Of a stretch of 55,711 nt of DNA, positions 47,226-55,711 are shown piece after piece. The DNA is from Pelagibacteraceae bacterium AG-404-N13 (GTDB lineage: Bacteria > Pseudomonadota > Alphaproteobacteria > Pelagibacterales > Pelagibacteraceae). The stretch is from contig QCJD01000009.1 in NCBI GenBank assembly GCA_003216255.1, positions 1 to 55,711 on the forward strand. Reading direction: 5' to 3'. Each line of letters starts with the position of its first letter. The first letter of the stretch is position 1. Both the position numbers and the translations under genes were made by a program. Below the pieces are notes generated by a model. That model ran no database searches. It was given only the letters and a program-made list of their open reading frames with translations, and was not told the DNA's origin.

Positions 47226-48386
47226 ATGAATATTCACGAGCACCAAGCAAAAGAAATTTTAAAAAAATACGGTGCAAAAGTTCCAAGAGGTGTTTTTGCT
47301 TTTAAAGTTGAAGATTTATTAGAAAAAGCCAATAATTTAAAAAAAGAAAAGTACGTTTTAAAAGCGCAAATTCACTCCGGTGGAAGAGGAAAGGCCGGGG
47401 GTATAAAATTAGTCAATAATTTAGACGAATTAGAAAAAGAAGCAGAAAATCTAATTGGTAAAACACTCGTAACAAATCAGACTGGAGCAAATGGAAGAAA
47501 AGTTAGTAGACTTTATGTAGAGGAAGTATCTGAAATTAATAAGGAATTTTATTTATCATGCTTGGTAGATAGAACTAGTTCTAAAATTACATTTATTTCA
47601 AGCGATCAAGGGGGAATGGATATAGAGGAAGTTGCAAAAAAAAATCCTGAAAAAATTATAACAACAAAAGTTGAATTTCGTAATCAAATTTCTGAAGACG
47701 ATTGTAAAAAAATTATAAAAATATTTAATTTAAATAAAGAAGCAAATGAAGATGCAATAAAATTAATTCAGTCAATTTATAAGATGTTTATTGAGCTAGA
47801 TGCAAGTCTAGTTGAGATAAATCCACTTATTTTAACTAAAGATAATCAAATTGTTTGCTTAGATGCAAAAATGAAGTTTGATGATAATGCTATTTTCAAA
47901 CATCCAGAAATAAAAGAATTAAGAGACTTAAATGAAGAAGAAGAAACCGAAATTGAAGCAAGCAAATATGATTTAGCATATATAAAATTAGATGGAAATA
48001 TTGGATGCATGGTAAACGGAGCAGGCCTAGCCATGGCAACAATGGATATTATTAAGTTATATGGTGAAGAACCAGCTAACTTTTTAGATGTCGGTGGTGG
48101 TGCTTCCAAAGAAAAAGTTTCAGCGGCTTTTAAAATTATCTTATCTGATAAAAATGTAAAAGGAATATTGATAAACATTTTCGGAGGAATTATGAGATGT
48201 GATGTTCTTGCAAAAGGATTAGTAGAAGCAGCTAGAGAAATAAAAATAAATGTACCATTAGTTGTAAGATTAGCTGGAACTAATTTTAAAGAAGGAAAAG
48301 AGATATTAGAAAATTCTGGATTAGAAATTATTTCTGCTTCTGACCTTGGTGATGCAGCAAAAAAAATAGTAAAGGCAATAAAATAA
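47226..48386 (+). CDS. sucC: succinyl-CoA synthetase beta subunit
   Basis: A 386-residue ATP-grasp subunit. Seen: MNIHEHQAKEILKKYGAKVP, the nucleotide loop AQIHSGGRGKAGGIKL, the metal and ATP site LVEINPLILT, GCMVNGAGLAMATMDIIK, and the closing LDVGGGASKEKV and NIFGGIMRCDVLAKG. Length matches the family. With SucD it makes ATP or GTP from succinyl-CoA. The start is 6 bp after mdh. Confidence 0.98.
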   Translation: MNIHEHQAKEILKKYGAKVPRGVFAFKVEDLLEKANNLKKEKYVLKAQIHSGGRGKAGGIKLVNNLDELEKEAENLIGKTLVTNQTGANGRKVSRLYVEEVSEINKEFYLSCLVDRTSSKITFISSDQGGMDIEEVAKKNPEKIITTKVEFRNQISEDDCKKIIKIFNLNKEANEDAIKLIQSIYKMFIELDASLVEINPLILTKDNQIVCLDAKMKFDDNAIFKHPEIKELRDLNEEEETEIEASKYDLAYIKLDGNIGCMVNGAGLAMATMDIIKLYGEEPANFLDVGGGASKEKVSAAFKIILSDKNVKGILINIFGGIMRCDVLAKGLVEAAREIKINVPLVVRLAGTNFKEGKEILENSGLEIISASDLGDAAKKIVKAIK

Positions 48387-48389
48387 TCT

Positions 48390-49265
48390 ATGTCAGTTTT
48401 AATAAATAAAAATACTAAAGTTATATGCCAAGGTTTTACTGGATCTCACGGAACGTTTCATTCAGAACAAGCAATAAAATATGGAACCAATTTAGTTGGT
48501 GGTGTAACTCCAAAAAAGGGAGGACAAATACACCTTCAAAGACCAGTATTTGATACTGTTGAAGAAGCAAAAAAAAATACTGGTGCAAATGCTTCAATGA
48601 TTTATGTACCTGCAAAATTTGCAGGTGCAGCAATAATTGAGGCTATAGAAGCATCAATAGAATTAATTGTATGCATTACTGAAGGAATACCAGTTTTAGA
48701 TATGCTTAAGGTTAAACAAAAATTAGAAAAATCTAAGTCAAGATTAATTGGTCCAAATTGCCCAGGTATTATAACACCTGATGAATGCAAAATAGGTATT
48801 ATGCCAGGAAATATTCATAAAAAAGGTTCTGTGGGTATTGTATCAAGATCTGGAACTTTAACATATGAGGCAGTTGCTCAAACAAGTGAAAATGGAATGG
48901 GACAGTCAACATGTATTGGTATCGGAGGTGATCCTATTAATGGAACTAACTTCATTGATTGCTTAGATCTATTTCTTAAAGATGAAGAGACAAAGTCTAT
49001 TTTAATGATAGGCGAAATAGGCGGAACTGCGGAAGAAGAAGCAGCTGATTTTATAAAAGATCATAAAATAAAGAAACCAATTGTAGGTTTTGTAGCTGGA
49101 TTAGCAGCTCCCCCAGGAAGAAGAATGGGGCATGCCGGTGCGATAATTTCAGGCGGCAAAGGTGGTGCTGAACAAAAAATCAAAAAAATGGAAGAATGCG
49201 GTATTACTGTCGCAAAATCACCCTCAGAAATCGGAAAAACTTTGTTGAATAAATTGTCCAATTGA
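48390..49265 (+). CDS. sucD: succinyl-CoA synthetase alpha subunit
   Basis: A 291-residue CoA-binding subunit. Seen: [16 protein letters not shown] (CoA site), [35 protein letters not shown], and the phosphohistidine loop [18 protein letters not shown] with the active-site His. It follows sucC by 3 bp, so both subunits are made together. The 39-bp AT-rich gap afterward may hold a promoter for sucA, but I see no convincing boxes. Confidence 0.98.
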   Translation: MSVLINKNTKVICQGFTGSHGTFHSEQAIKYGTNLVGGVTPKKGGQIHLQRPVFDTVEEAKKNTGANASMIYVPAKFAGAAIIEAIEASIELIVCITEGIPVLDMLKVKQKLEKSKSRLIGPNCPGIITPDECKIGIMPGNIHKKGSVGIVSRSGTLTYEAVAQTSENGMGQSTCIGIGGDPINGTNFIDCLDLFLKDEETKSILMIGEIGGTAEEEAADFIKDHKIKKPIVGFVAGLAAPPGRRMGHAGAIISGGKGGAEQKIKKMEECGITVAKSPSEIGKTLLNKLSN

Positions 49266-49304
49266 AATTAAATTTCTAGTATTATATTTTAAAAATATAT
49301 TTAG

Positions 49305-52214
49305 ATGTCATCATCAAAAAATCTCGAATACAAAAAAACCTCCTTTCTTAATAAGTCAAATAGCGCCTTTATAGAACAAATGTATTTAAAATTTATTAAT
49401 AGGGACTCTGATTTACCTGAAAGCTGGAAAAATTATTTTTTAGATATTGGAGATGAACTAGATTTAATTGCAAAAGAAATAAATGGACCATCATGGAGTC
49501 CACAAAAAAAAAGAATTGATTTAGATGAAATTCAAAAAACTATTGATAATAAAGAAACAAACATACCCAAGGAAAGCCAACAAAATGGTATTGATAAAAT
49601 AGACATTAAAAAAAGTAATAGAGATTCAATTAGAGCAGTTTCTTTAATAAGATCTTATAGACAAAGAGGTCACCTAATATCAAAAGTAGATCCTCTAGAA
49701 TTAAGAGAAATAGAATATTTAGATGAACTCCACCCAGAAAGTTATGGTTTCAATAAAGAAGATTATAAAAATAAAATTTATTTAGATGGTATTACAAATA
49801 AAGATTATTCAAATATTAAAGAAATATTATCTTTTCTTAAAAAAACTTATTGTGGTTCAATTGGCTATGAGTATATGCATATTTCGAATCCATCAGAAAG
49901 AAAATGGATTAGAGACAGAGTTGAAAAAGATGAAAATGCACTTCAGTTCACAAAAAATGGAAAAAATGCAATTTTGAATAAACTTATACAGGCCGAAGGT
50001 TTTGAAAAATTTCTAAATACGAAATTTGTTGGAACAAAAAGATTTGGGTTAGATGGTGCTGAAAGTTTAATACCAGCTTTAGAGCAAATAATTAAAATAG
50101 GCGGGCAATATAAAATTAAAGAGGTTAAAATTGGGATGTCTCATAGAGGAAGATTAAATGTTTTGGCTAATGTGCTTCAAAAATCCTATAAAAGAATATT
50201 TAATGAGTTTGCAGGTGAAATGAATGATGATGGAGAAGACACAGCTGGAGATGTAAAATATCATTTAGGAGCATCCTCAGATAGAGAATTTGATGGAAAT
50301 TCTGTTCATGTAAGTTTAACAGATAATCCTTCTCACTTAGAAGCAGTCAATCCAGTTGTTTTAGGACAGGCTAGAGCAAAACAGTTTTTTCATAAAGATA
50401 AAGAGAGAAATAAAGTTATTCCAATTTTAATTCATGGAGATGCTGCTTTCGCTGGCCAAGGTATTGTCGCAGAATGTTTTGCGATGTCTGGTTTGCCAGG
50501 TCATAATACAGGTGGAACAATTCATATAATTATTAACAATCAAATTGGCTTTACTACTAGTCCCAGGTTTGCAAGATCCTCTCCACATCCTTCAGATGTT
50601 GCAAAAATGGTAGATGCACCAATTATACATGCTAATGGGGACGACCCAGAAGCTGTAGTTTATGCAACAAGAATAGCTACAGAATTTAGACTTAAGTTTA
50701 ATAGAGATGTAGTGATTGATTTAGTTTGTTATAGAAGGTTTGGTCATAATGAAGGAGATGAGCCATCCTTTACCCAACCTTTGATGTATAAAAAAATTAG
50801 ATCACATCCTTCAACAACAAATATATATGGAAAAAAATTAATAAATGAAAATATAATTATAGAAGAAGATTTAAACTTAAAAATTAAAAAATTTAAAGAT
50901 CTTTTAGATCAGCAATTTAAAACTGCAAAAGATTATAAACCAAAAATCGAATGGTTCGAGGGAACTTGGTCAAGATATAAGCCAGAAAAAGGAAAAGATA
51001 AAAGAGGAGCAACCGGAGTAGACTCGAATATTTTATTAAATATATCTAATAAAATAAATGAAGTACCATCTGACTCTAACATTCATAAAACAATTAAAAA
51101 AATTCTAGAAACAAGAAAAAAAAGTATAGAACAAGGATTTGGTATAGATTGGGCTACAGCAGAAGCGCTTGCTTTTGGATCATTATTGGAAGAAGGATAT
51201 CCTGTTAGATTAGTAGGACAAGATTCTGGACGAGGTACTTTTAGTCAAAGACATTCCGTGTTAAGAAATCAAATTGATAATTCAAGATATATTCCACTTA
51301 ACAATATTTCAAAAAGTCAAAAAAACTTTGAGATTGTTGATAGTTTTCTATCAGAACTAGCAGTTCTAGGATTTGAATATGGATACAGTCTTGTAGCACC
51401 CAATACTTTAACTTTATGGGAAGCTCAATTTGGAGATTTTGCTAATGGTGCCCAAGTAATTATTGATCAATTTATAGCATCTGGTGAGAGAAAATGGAAA
51501 AGAGCATCGGGATTAGTTATGCTTTTACCTCATGGTTATGAAGGTCAAGGACCCGAACATTCATCTGCTAGACTAGAAAGATTTTTACAACTATGCGCAA
51601 ATGACAATTTGCAAATTATGAATTGTACAACCCCTGCTAATTATTTTCATGCACTTAGAAGACAAGTACTAAGAGATTTTAGAAAACCATTAATAATGAT
51701 GACTCCTAAATCTCTGTTAAGAAACAAATACTGTATATCTGAACTTAAAGATTTTAGTAAAGAAAATTCTTTTCACAGGGTTATGTGGGATCATTCTATG
51801 GATCCTAAAAGCAAGGGTTTTATTAAATTAAAAAGTAACTCAGACATTAAAAAAGTAATTTTATGTTCAGGAAAAATATACTTTGATTTATTAGCAGCTA
51901 GAGAAAAGATAAAAAAAAATGATGTGATAATTTTTAGAATTGAACAATTATATCCTTTCCCTGCAAAAAGTCTTGTTAAAGAGTTAAAACCATTTGCAAA
52001 AAACGCTAATTTTTATTGGTGTCAAGAAGAACCTAAGAATATGGGAGCCTGGTTATTAGTTAGAGATTATATCAGATGGACATTAGATACTATTAAGGCT
52101 AAAAATAATGAAATTTCTTACATAGGAAGAATTCCGGATGCTTCACCAGCAACTGGTTATGCAAAAAGACATCTTTCAGAACAGCAAGAAATTATAAATG
52201 AGGTATTTGAATAA
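49305..52214 (+). CDS. sucA: 2-oxoglutarate dehydrogenase E1 component
   Basis: A 969-residue thiamine-diphosphate enzyme that decarboxylates 2-oxoglutarate. Seen: the N-terminal SucB-binding segment (AFIEQMYLKFINRDSDLP), IRSYRQRGHLISKVDPL, MSHRGRLNVLANVL, the ThDP block HGDAAFAGQGIVAE with INNQIGFTT, RFGHNEGDEPSFTQP, GQDSGRGTFSQRH, and LPHGYEGQGPEHSSAR. Length is normal. It is followed by sucB with zero gap. Confidence 0.98.
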   Translation: MSSSKNLEYKKTSFLNKSNSAFIEQMYLKFINRDSDLPESWKNYFLDIGDELDLIAKEINGPSWSPQKKRIDLDEIQKTIDNKETNIPKESQQNGIDKIDIKKSNRDSIRAVSLIRSYRQRGHLISKVDPLELREIEYLDELHPESYGFNKEDYKNKIYLDGITNKDYSNIKEILSFLKKTYCGSIGYEYMHISNPSERKWIRDRVEKDENALQFTKNGKNAILNKLIQAEGFEKFLNTKFVGTKRFGLDGAESLIPALEQIIKIGGQYKIKEVKIGMSHRGRLNVLANVLQKSYKRIFNEFAGEMNDDGEDTAGDVKYHLGASSDREFDGNSVHVSLTDNPSHLEAVNPVVLGQARAKQFFHKDKERNKVIPILIHGDAAFAGQGIVAECFAMSGLPGHNTGGTIHIIINNQIGFTTSPRFARSSPHPSDVAKMVDAPIIHANGDDPEAVVYATRIATEFRLKFNRDVVIDLVCYRRFGHNEGDEPSFTQPLMYKKIRSHPSTTNIYGKKLINENIIIEEDLNLKIKKFKDLLDQQFKTAKDYKPKIEWFEGTWSRYKPEKGKDKRGATGVDSNILLNISNKINEVPSDSNIHKTIKKILETRKKSIEQGFGIDWATAEALAFGSLLEEGYPVRLVGQDSGRGTFSQRHSVLRNQIDNSRYIPLNNISKSQKNFEIVDSFLSELAVLGFEYGYSLVAPNTLTLWEAQFGDFANGAQVIIDQFIASGERKWKRASGLVMLLPHGYEGQGPEHSSARLERFLQLCANDNLQIMNCTTPANYFHALRRQVLRDFRKPLIMMTPKSLLRNKYCISELKDFSKENSFHRVMWDHSMDPKSKGFIKLKSNSDIKKVILCSGKIYFDLLAAREKIKKNDVIIFRIEQLYPFPAKSLVKELKPFAKNANFYWCQEEPKNMGAWLLVRDYIRWTLDTIKAKNNEISYIGRIPDASPATGYAKRHLSEQQEIINEVFE

Positions 52215-53546
52215 ATGAGTGAAAAAATATTAGTACCCGTATTAGGAGAAAGTTTAAATGAAGCAACTGTTTCTAAATGGTTAAAGAATAAAGGAGACAG
52301 TGTTAATGCCGATGAAGCAATTGTAGAGCTTGAAACTGATAAAGTTAATTTGGAAGTTCCAGCTGCTGTAAGTGGAGTTTTATCAGAAATTAATTCAAAT
52401 GAAGGAGATACAGTTCAAGTTGGAGCTGTGTTGGGTATTATTTCAGAATCGGAAACTAAGATACAAAAAATCGAAAAAATAAAACCTAAAACTAATGAGG
52501 TTCAAGAGGAAGAAAAAATAGTTAATATAGATAATAAAGACAAAAATGGAGGCTCCGATATCCAGGCAGAACCTTTAAAGTTAAATGATGAAGATGATCC
52601 TTTAGTTTTCAAAGAAAAAGAGGAAGAGCCATTAATTTTAAATGAAGAAGTAGAAGTAGATGAAAAAAAAATAGAATCTACCAAAAAAGATATAAATTTA
52701 TCTCCTGCAGTAAGAAAAATTGTCACTGAAAAAAATATTGATGTTAATAAAATTAAAGGATCTGGAAGAGACGGCAGAATATTAAAAGGTGATCTAATTT
52801 CTTTAATGGGAGAAAATCCTCAGCCAAATCAAAGAAAAATTCAATTTGGGCAAGAAGAAAGAATTAAAATGACAAGACTACGTCAAACCATAGCAAAAAG
52901 ACTTAAGGAAGCACAAGAAAATGCAGCTATGTTAACTACTTTTAATGAAGTTGATATGTCAGGAATTATTTCTATGAGAAAAGAAAATCAAGAAAACTTT
53001 AAAAACAGATACAATATTAAATTAGGTTTCATGTCATTTTTTGTAAAAGCTTGTGTAGTAGGTTTAAAATTATTTCCAGCAATAAACGCTGAGATTGAAG
53101 GACAAGATATTATTTACAAAAATTATTATAATATTAGTTTTGCAGTAGGAACTGAAAAAGGGCTTGTCGTACCAGTATTGAAAAATGCAGACGAAATGTC
53201 ATTTGCTGACATAGAAAATGAGATAAAAAAACTCTCTGAAAAAGCAAAAAATGGAAGTTTAACAATTGAGGATTTGCAGGGTGGAACATTTACAATAAGT
53301 AATGGCGGTGTCTATGGTTCTATGCTTTCAACACCAATTCTTAATCCTCCTCAATCAGGAGTATTAGGCATGCACAATATAGTTGAAAGACCAATTGTAG
53401 AAAATGGAGAAATAAAAATTAAACCAATCATGTATCTAGCTTTATCATATGATCATAGAATTATTGATGGAAAAGATTCAGTCTCTTTTCTTAAAACAAT
53501 CAAAGAAAATTTAGAAGATCCAAGAAGATTATTTTTAAATATTTAG
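52215..53546 (+). CDS. sucB: 2-oxoglutarate dehydrogenase E2 (dihydrolipoyl succinyltransferase)
   Basis: A 443-residue core subunit. Domains: one lipoyl domain (1 to about 75) with lipoyl-lysine 43 in [12 protein letters not shown]; a long Glu/Lys-rich linker (about 78-155); a peripheral-subunit-binding domain (LSPAVRKIV, then [13 protein letters not shown]); and the catalytic acyltransferase domain with [19 protein letters not shown] and the active-site [13 protein letters not shown]. The linker is acidic rather than the usual Ala/Pro type. It is directly between sucA and lpd. Confidence 0.97.
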   Translation: MSEKILVPVLGESLNEATVSKWLKNKGDSVNADEAIVELETDKVNLEVPAAVSGVLSEINSNEGDTVQVGAVLGIISESETKIQKIEKIKPKTNEVQEEEKIVNIDNKDKNGGSDIQAEPLKLNDEDDPLVFKEKEEEPLILNEEVEVDEKKIESTKKDINLSPAVRKIVTEKNIDVNKIKGSGRDGRILKGDLISLMGENPQPNQRKIQFGQEERIKMTRLRQTIAKRLKEAQENAAMLTTFNEVDMSGIISMRKENQENFKNRYNIKLGFMSFFVKACVVGLKLFPAINAEIEGQDIIYKNYYNISFAVGTEKGLVVPVLKNADEMSFADIENEIKKLSEKAKNGSLTIEDLQGGTFTISNGGVYGSMLSTPILNPPQSGVLGMHNIVERPIVENGEIKIKPIMYLALSYDHRIIDGKDSVSFLKTIKENLEDPRRLFLNI

Positions 53547-54944
53547 ATGTCAGAAAAATTTGATGTAACTGTAATTGGTGGTGGTCCAGGTGGTTATGTT
53601 TGTGCAATTAGATTATCTCAACTAGGTCTAAAAACGGCATGTATTGAGTTTAGGGGGTCTCTTGGAGGAACATGTTTGAATGTTGGATGTATTCCATCTA
53701 AAAATTTATTAAATTTTTCAGAAAATTTTCATAAAGCTAAAAACTTTACAAATATTGGAATTGAAGTAGGTGAAGTTAAGCTAAATTTAAGTAAAATGAT
53801 GAAAAATAAAGACAAAGCTGTCGCTGACTTAACAAAAGGAATCGAATTTTTATTTAAAAAAAATAAAGTTACTTATTTTAAAGGAAAAGGATCATTTAAA
53901 AGCTCTAATGAAATCTCAATTTTAGCTGATAACAAAGAAACTGTTATTCAAACAGGCAAAACAATAATTAGTACTGGATCAGAGCCTGTTTCAATACCAG
54001 GAATAGATTTTGACGAAGAAAAAATACTTTCTTCAACAGGTGCCTTATCAATTTCAAAATTACCAAAAAAAATGATTATAGTTGGTGGAGGATATATTGG
54101 TTTAGAGATGGGATCTGTATGGTCAAGATTAGGAACCCAAGTAGAAGTTGTTGAATATTTAGATCATATTACTCCTGGTATGGATAAAGAAGTTTCAAAA
54201 GAATTTGAAAAAATTTTAAAAAAGCAAGGAATTAAATTTCATTTAAACACCAAAGTAGAAAAAATAAATAAAAATAAAAATGGTGTCAGTATTAATACGT
54301 CAGATAAAAGTAATAAAAAAAATACTATTGAAGCAGATGTTGTTTTAATTTCTGTTGGAAGAAGACCGTTTACAAAATATTTAAACTTAGAAAAAATTGG
54401 AGTTCAAACTGATAAAAAAGGGATGATAAAAGTTAATAAAAGTTTTGAAACAAATACAAAAAATATTTACGCAATCGGCGATGTAATTGATGGACCAATG
54501 TTAGCTCACAAAGCAGAAGAAGAAGGAATAGCAGTTGCTGAAATAATTGCGGGTCAATCTGGACATGTAAATTATGATGTAATTCCTGGAGTTATTTATA
54601 CTTCTCCTGAAGTTGCATATGTTGGAAAAACAGAAGAACAATTAAAAGTAAATAAAACAAATTATAAAGTTGGAAAATTTCCATTTTTGGCAAATTCAAG
54701 GGCTAAAGCAATTAATGAACCAGAGGGATTCGTAAAGATTCTTGCAGACACAAAAACTGACAAGGTTTTAGGCGTTCATATAATTGGACCTCACGCTGGA
54801 GAGATGATTGCAGAAATGTCAGTTGCTATGGAATTTGGTGCAAGTTCTGAGGATATTGCAAGAACTTGTCATGCTCATCCAACTTTTTCAGAAGCAATTA
54901 AAGAAGCCGCATTATCTGTAGATAAAAGACAAATTCATTCGTAA
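53547..54944 (+). CDS. lpd: dihydrolipoamide dehydrogenase (E3)
   Basis: A 465-residue FAD disulfide oxidoreductase that re-oxidises the lipoyl group of SucB. Seen: FAD motif VIGGGPGGYVCAIR, the redox disulfide GGTCLNVGCIPSK (Cys43, Cys48), the NAD motif IVGGGYIGLEMGSVW, YAIGDVIDGPMLAHKAEEEG, and the active-site His-Glu block HAHPTFSEAIKEAA. It starts directly after the sucB stop. Position suggests it serves the oxoglutarate complex, and perhaps others. Confidence 0.97.
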   Translation: MSEKFDVTVIGGGPGGYVCAIRLSQLGLKTACIEFRGSLGGTCLNVGCIPSKNLLNFSENFHKAKNFTNIGIEVGEVKLNLSKMMKNKDKAVADLTKGIEFLFKKNKVTYFKGKGSFKSSNEISILADNKETVIQTGKTIISTGSEPVSIPGIDFDEEKILSSTGALSISKLPKKMIIVGGGYIGLEMGSVWSRLGTQVEVVEYLDHITPGMDKEVSKEFEKILKKQGIKFHLNTKVEKINKNKNGVSINTSDKSNKKNTIEADVVLISVGRRPFTKYLNLEKIGVQTDKKGMIKVNKSFETNTKNIYAIGDVIDGPMLAHKAEEEGIAVAEIIAGQSGHVNYDVIPGVIYTSPEVAYVGKTEEQLKVNKTNYKVGKFPFLANSRAKAINEPEGFVKILADTKTDKVLGVHIIGPHAGEMIAEMSVAMEFGASSEDIARTCHAHPTFSEAIKEAALSVDKRQIHS

Positions 54945-54965
54945 TATAATTTCATAATAAAATTT

Positions 54966-55711
54966 ATGAAATATCCAGTTTTATTACCCAATATTTTTGA
55001 TTATCCATTTACCTATGAAAGTTCACTAAAATTACAAATAGGTGACTATGTAAATGTTCCATTTGGTAAAAAAACAATAACAGGGGTTATTTGGGATAAA
55101 TTTGAAAACAATAATAATAAAAGTTTTAAAATAAAATCTATTGTAAAAAAATTAAATATTGAACCCTTAAAAAAAAATACTATTGATTTTTTAAATTGGT
55201 TTTCGGAGTATAATCTTACTCCTTTAGGAATGACACTTAAATTGCATCTTTTAAGTGGCAATGGTGTTGAAAGAAAAAATAAATCTGAATATGAAATATA
55301 TCAAAATAAATTTACTACTGAGAAATTTAATCTTTCGAATGAACAAGAAAAAGCATTTAAAAATATAATAAAAAACGATAGTTTTTTTAGAGTTCATTTA
55401 CTACAAGGAACCACAGGTTCTGGAAAAACAATAGTGTACTTTAAAGCAATAGAGAAAATAATCTCTAGAGGTTTACAAACTTTAATTTTACTTCCTGAAA
55501 TAGGTTTAACAGGAGAATTTGAAAAGAAATTTAAAAATTTTTTTGGTTTTGATGCAGCTGTTTGGCACTCAAAGATCACACCCAAAAAAAAGAAAGTAAT
55601 ATGGAGTGGTTTATCAAATGGAAATATAAAAGTTATAATAGGTGCAAGATCTGCACTTTTTCTTCCATTTCAAAAACTGGGTTTAATAATAGTCGATGAG
55701 GAACATGACCA
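54966..55711 (+). CDS. priA: PriA primosomal replication-restart helicase (3'-truncated)
   Basis: The frame opens at ATG 54966 and runs off the window end after 248 codons. PriA usually has about 650-730 residues, so only the N-terminal third is present. Seen: the DNA-binding domain with IGDYVNVPFGKKTITGVIW, the helicase Walker A GTTGSGKT (residues 148-155), VYFKAIEKIISRG, LILLPEIGLTGEF, VWHSKITPKKK, VIIGARSALFLPF, and Walker B DEEHD (244-248) at the very edge. It restarts stalled forks by loading the replisome. The gene lies 21 bp after lpd. Confidence 0.95.
   Translation, partial: MKYPVLLPNIFDYPFTYESSLKLQIGDYVNVPFGKKTITGVIWDKFENNNNKSFKIKSIVKKLNIEPLKKNTIDFLNWFSEYNLTPLGMTLKLHLLSGNGVERKNKSEYEIYQNKFTTEKFNLSNEQEKAFKNIIKNDSFFRVHLLQGTTGSGKTIVYFKAIEKIISRGLQTLILLPEIGLTGEFEKKFKNFFGFDAAVWHSKITPKKKKVIWSGLSNGNIKVIIGARSALFLPFQKLGLIIVDEEHD

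Overview
The window reads as part of a streamlined marine alphaproteobacterial genome of the SAR11 / Pelagibacterales type. The grounds are very low GC, intergenic gaps that are mostly 0-50 bp with many 1-17 bp overlaps, few clear Shine-Dalgarno sites, and gene content typical of that group: a DMSP demethylation cluster, a TRAP transporter next to 2-hydroxy-acid dehydrogenases, and a compact TCA-cycle block. The taxon is inferred from content and composition. No database search was run. I see no tRNA, rRNA, insertion sequence, prophage or CRISPR array.

Layout. 1-654: 3' part of folD. 666-4459: an ABC exporter pair (ybbP, ybbA; minus strand) divergent from the esterase gene tesA, with the two start codons overlapping. 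4465-8279: a minus-strand run of aldo/keto reductase, IalB-like protein, argG and a PQQ-type sugar dehydrogenase. 8350-10398: Bax-inhibitor-1 family protein, DUF2794-like protein, YciB and HspQ. 10567-14684: a cytochrome c maturation operon, ccmCDEFGH. 14702-15193: a PagL-like outer-membrane protein. 15200-25085: an apparent 2-hydroxy/2-keto acid module with two tandem FMN dehydrogenases, a PLP aminotransferase, a GlcD/Dld-type FAD oxidase and a three-gene TRAP transporter. The large TRAP permease carries a long coiled-coil tail. 25095-27727: MFS transporter, alpha/beta hydrolase, unknown secreted protein. 27720-29461 (minus): ftsY and dapF. 29511-30980: a GC-rich structured leader, then ffh. 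30997-32776: rpsP-trmD-rplS, with both ribosomal proteins carrying low-complexity tails and rimM absent. 32788-35896: leuCDB. 35923-40461: dmdC-dmdB-dmdA. 40483-54944: asd, sdhCDAB, mmsA, mdh, sucCD, sucAB, lpd. 54966-end: 5' part of priA.

How the genes work together. The right half is a nearly continuous plus-strand chain for central metabolism. Succinyl-CoA synthetase, 2-oxoglutarate dehydrogenase, succinate dehydrogenase and malate dehydrogenase together cover 2-oxoglutarate to oxaloacetate except fumarase. MmsA would feed propionyl-CoA or acetyl-CoA from semialdehydes. The dmd genes would supply reduced sulfur and carbon from DMSP. The left-centre module would import and oxidise lactate-like hydroxy acids, passing electrons to the respiratory chain whose c-type cytochromes need the ccm operon.

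Items most worth a second look are the structured RNA ahead of ffh, the 17-bp hairpin with a UCUCC-containing loop between hspQ and ccmC, the coiled-coil tail on the TRAP permease, the FMN-site divergence between the tandem hydroxy-acid dehydrogenases, and the minisatellite-like tail of ribosomal protein S16.
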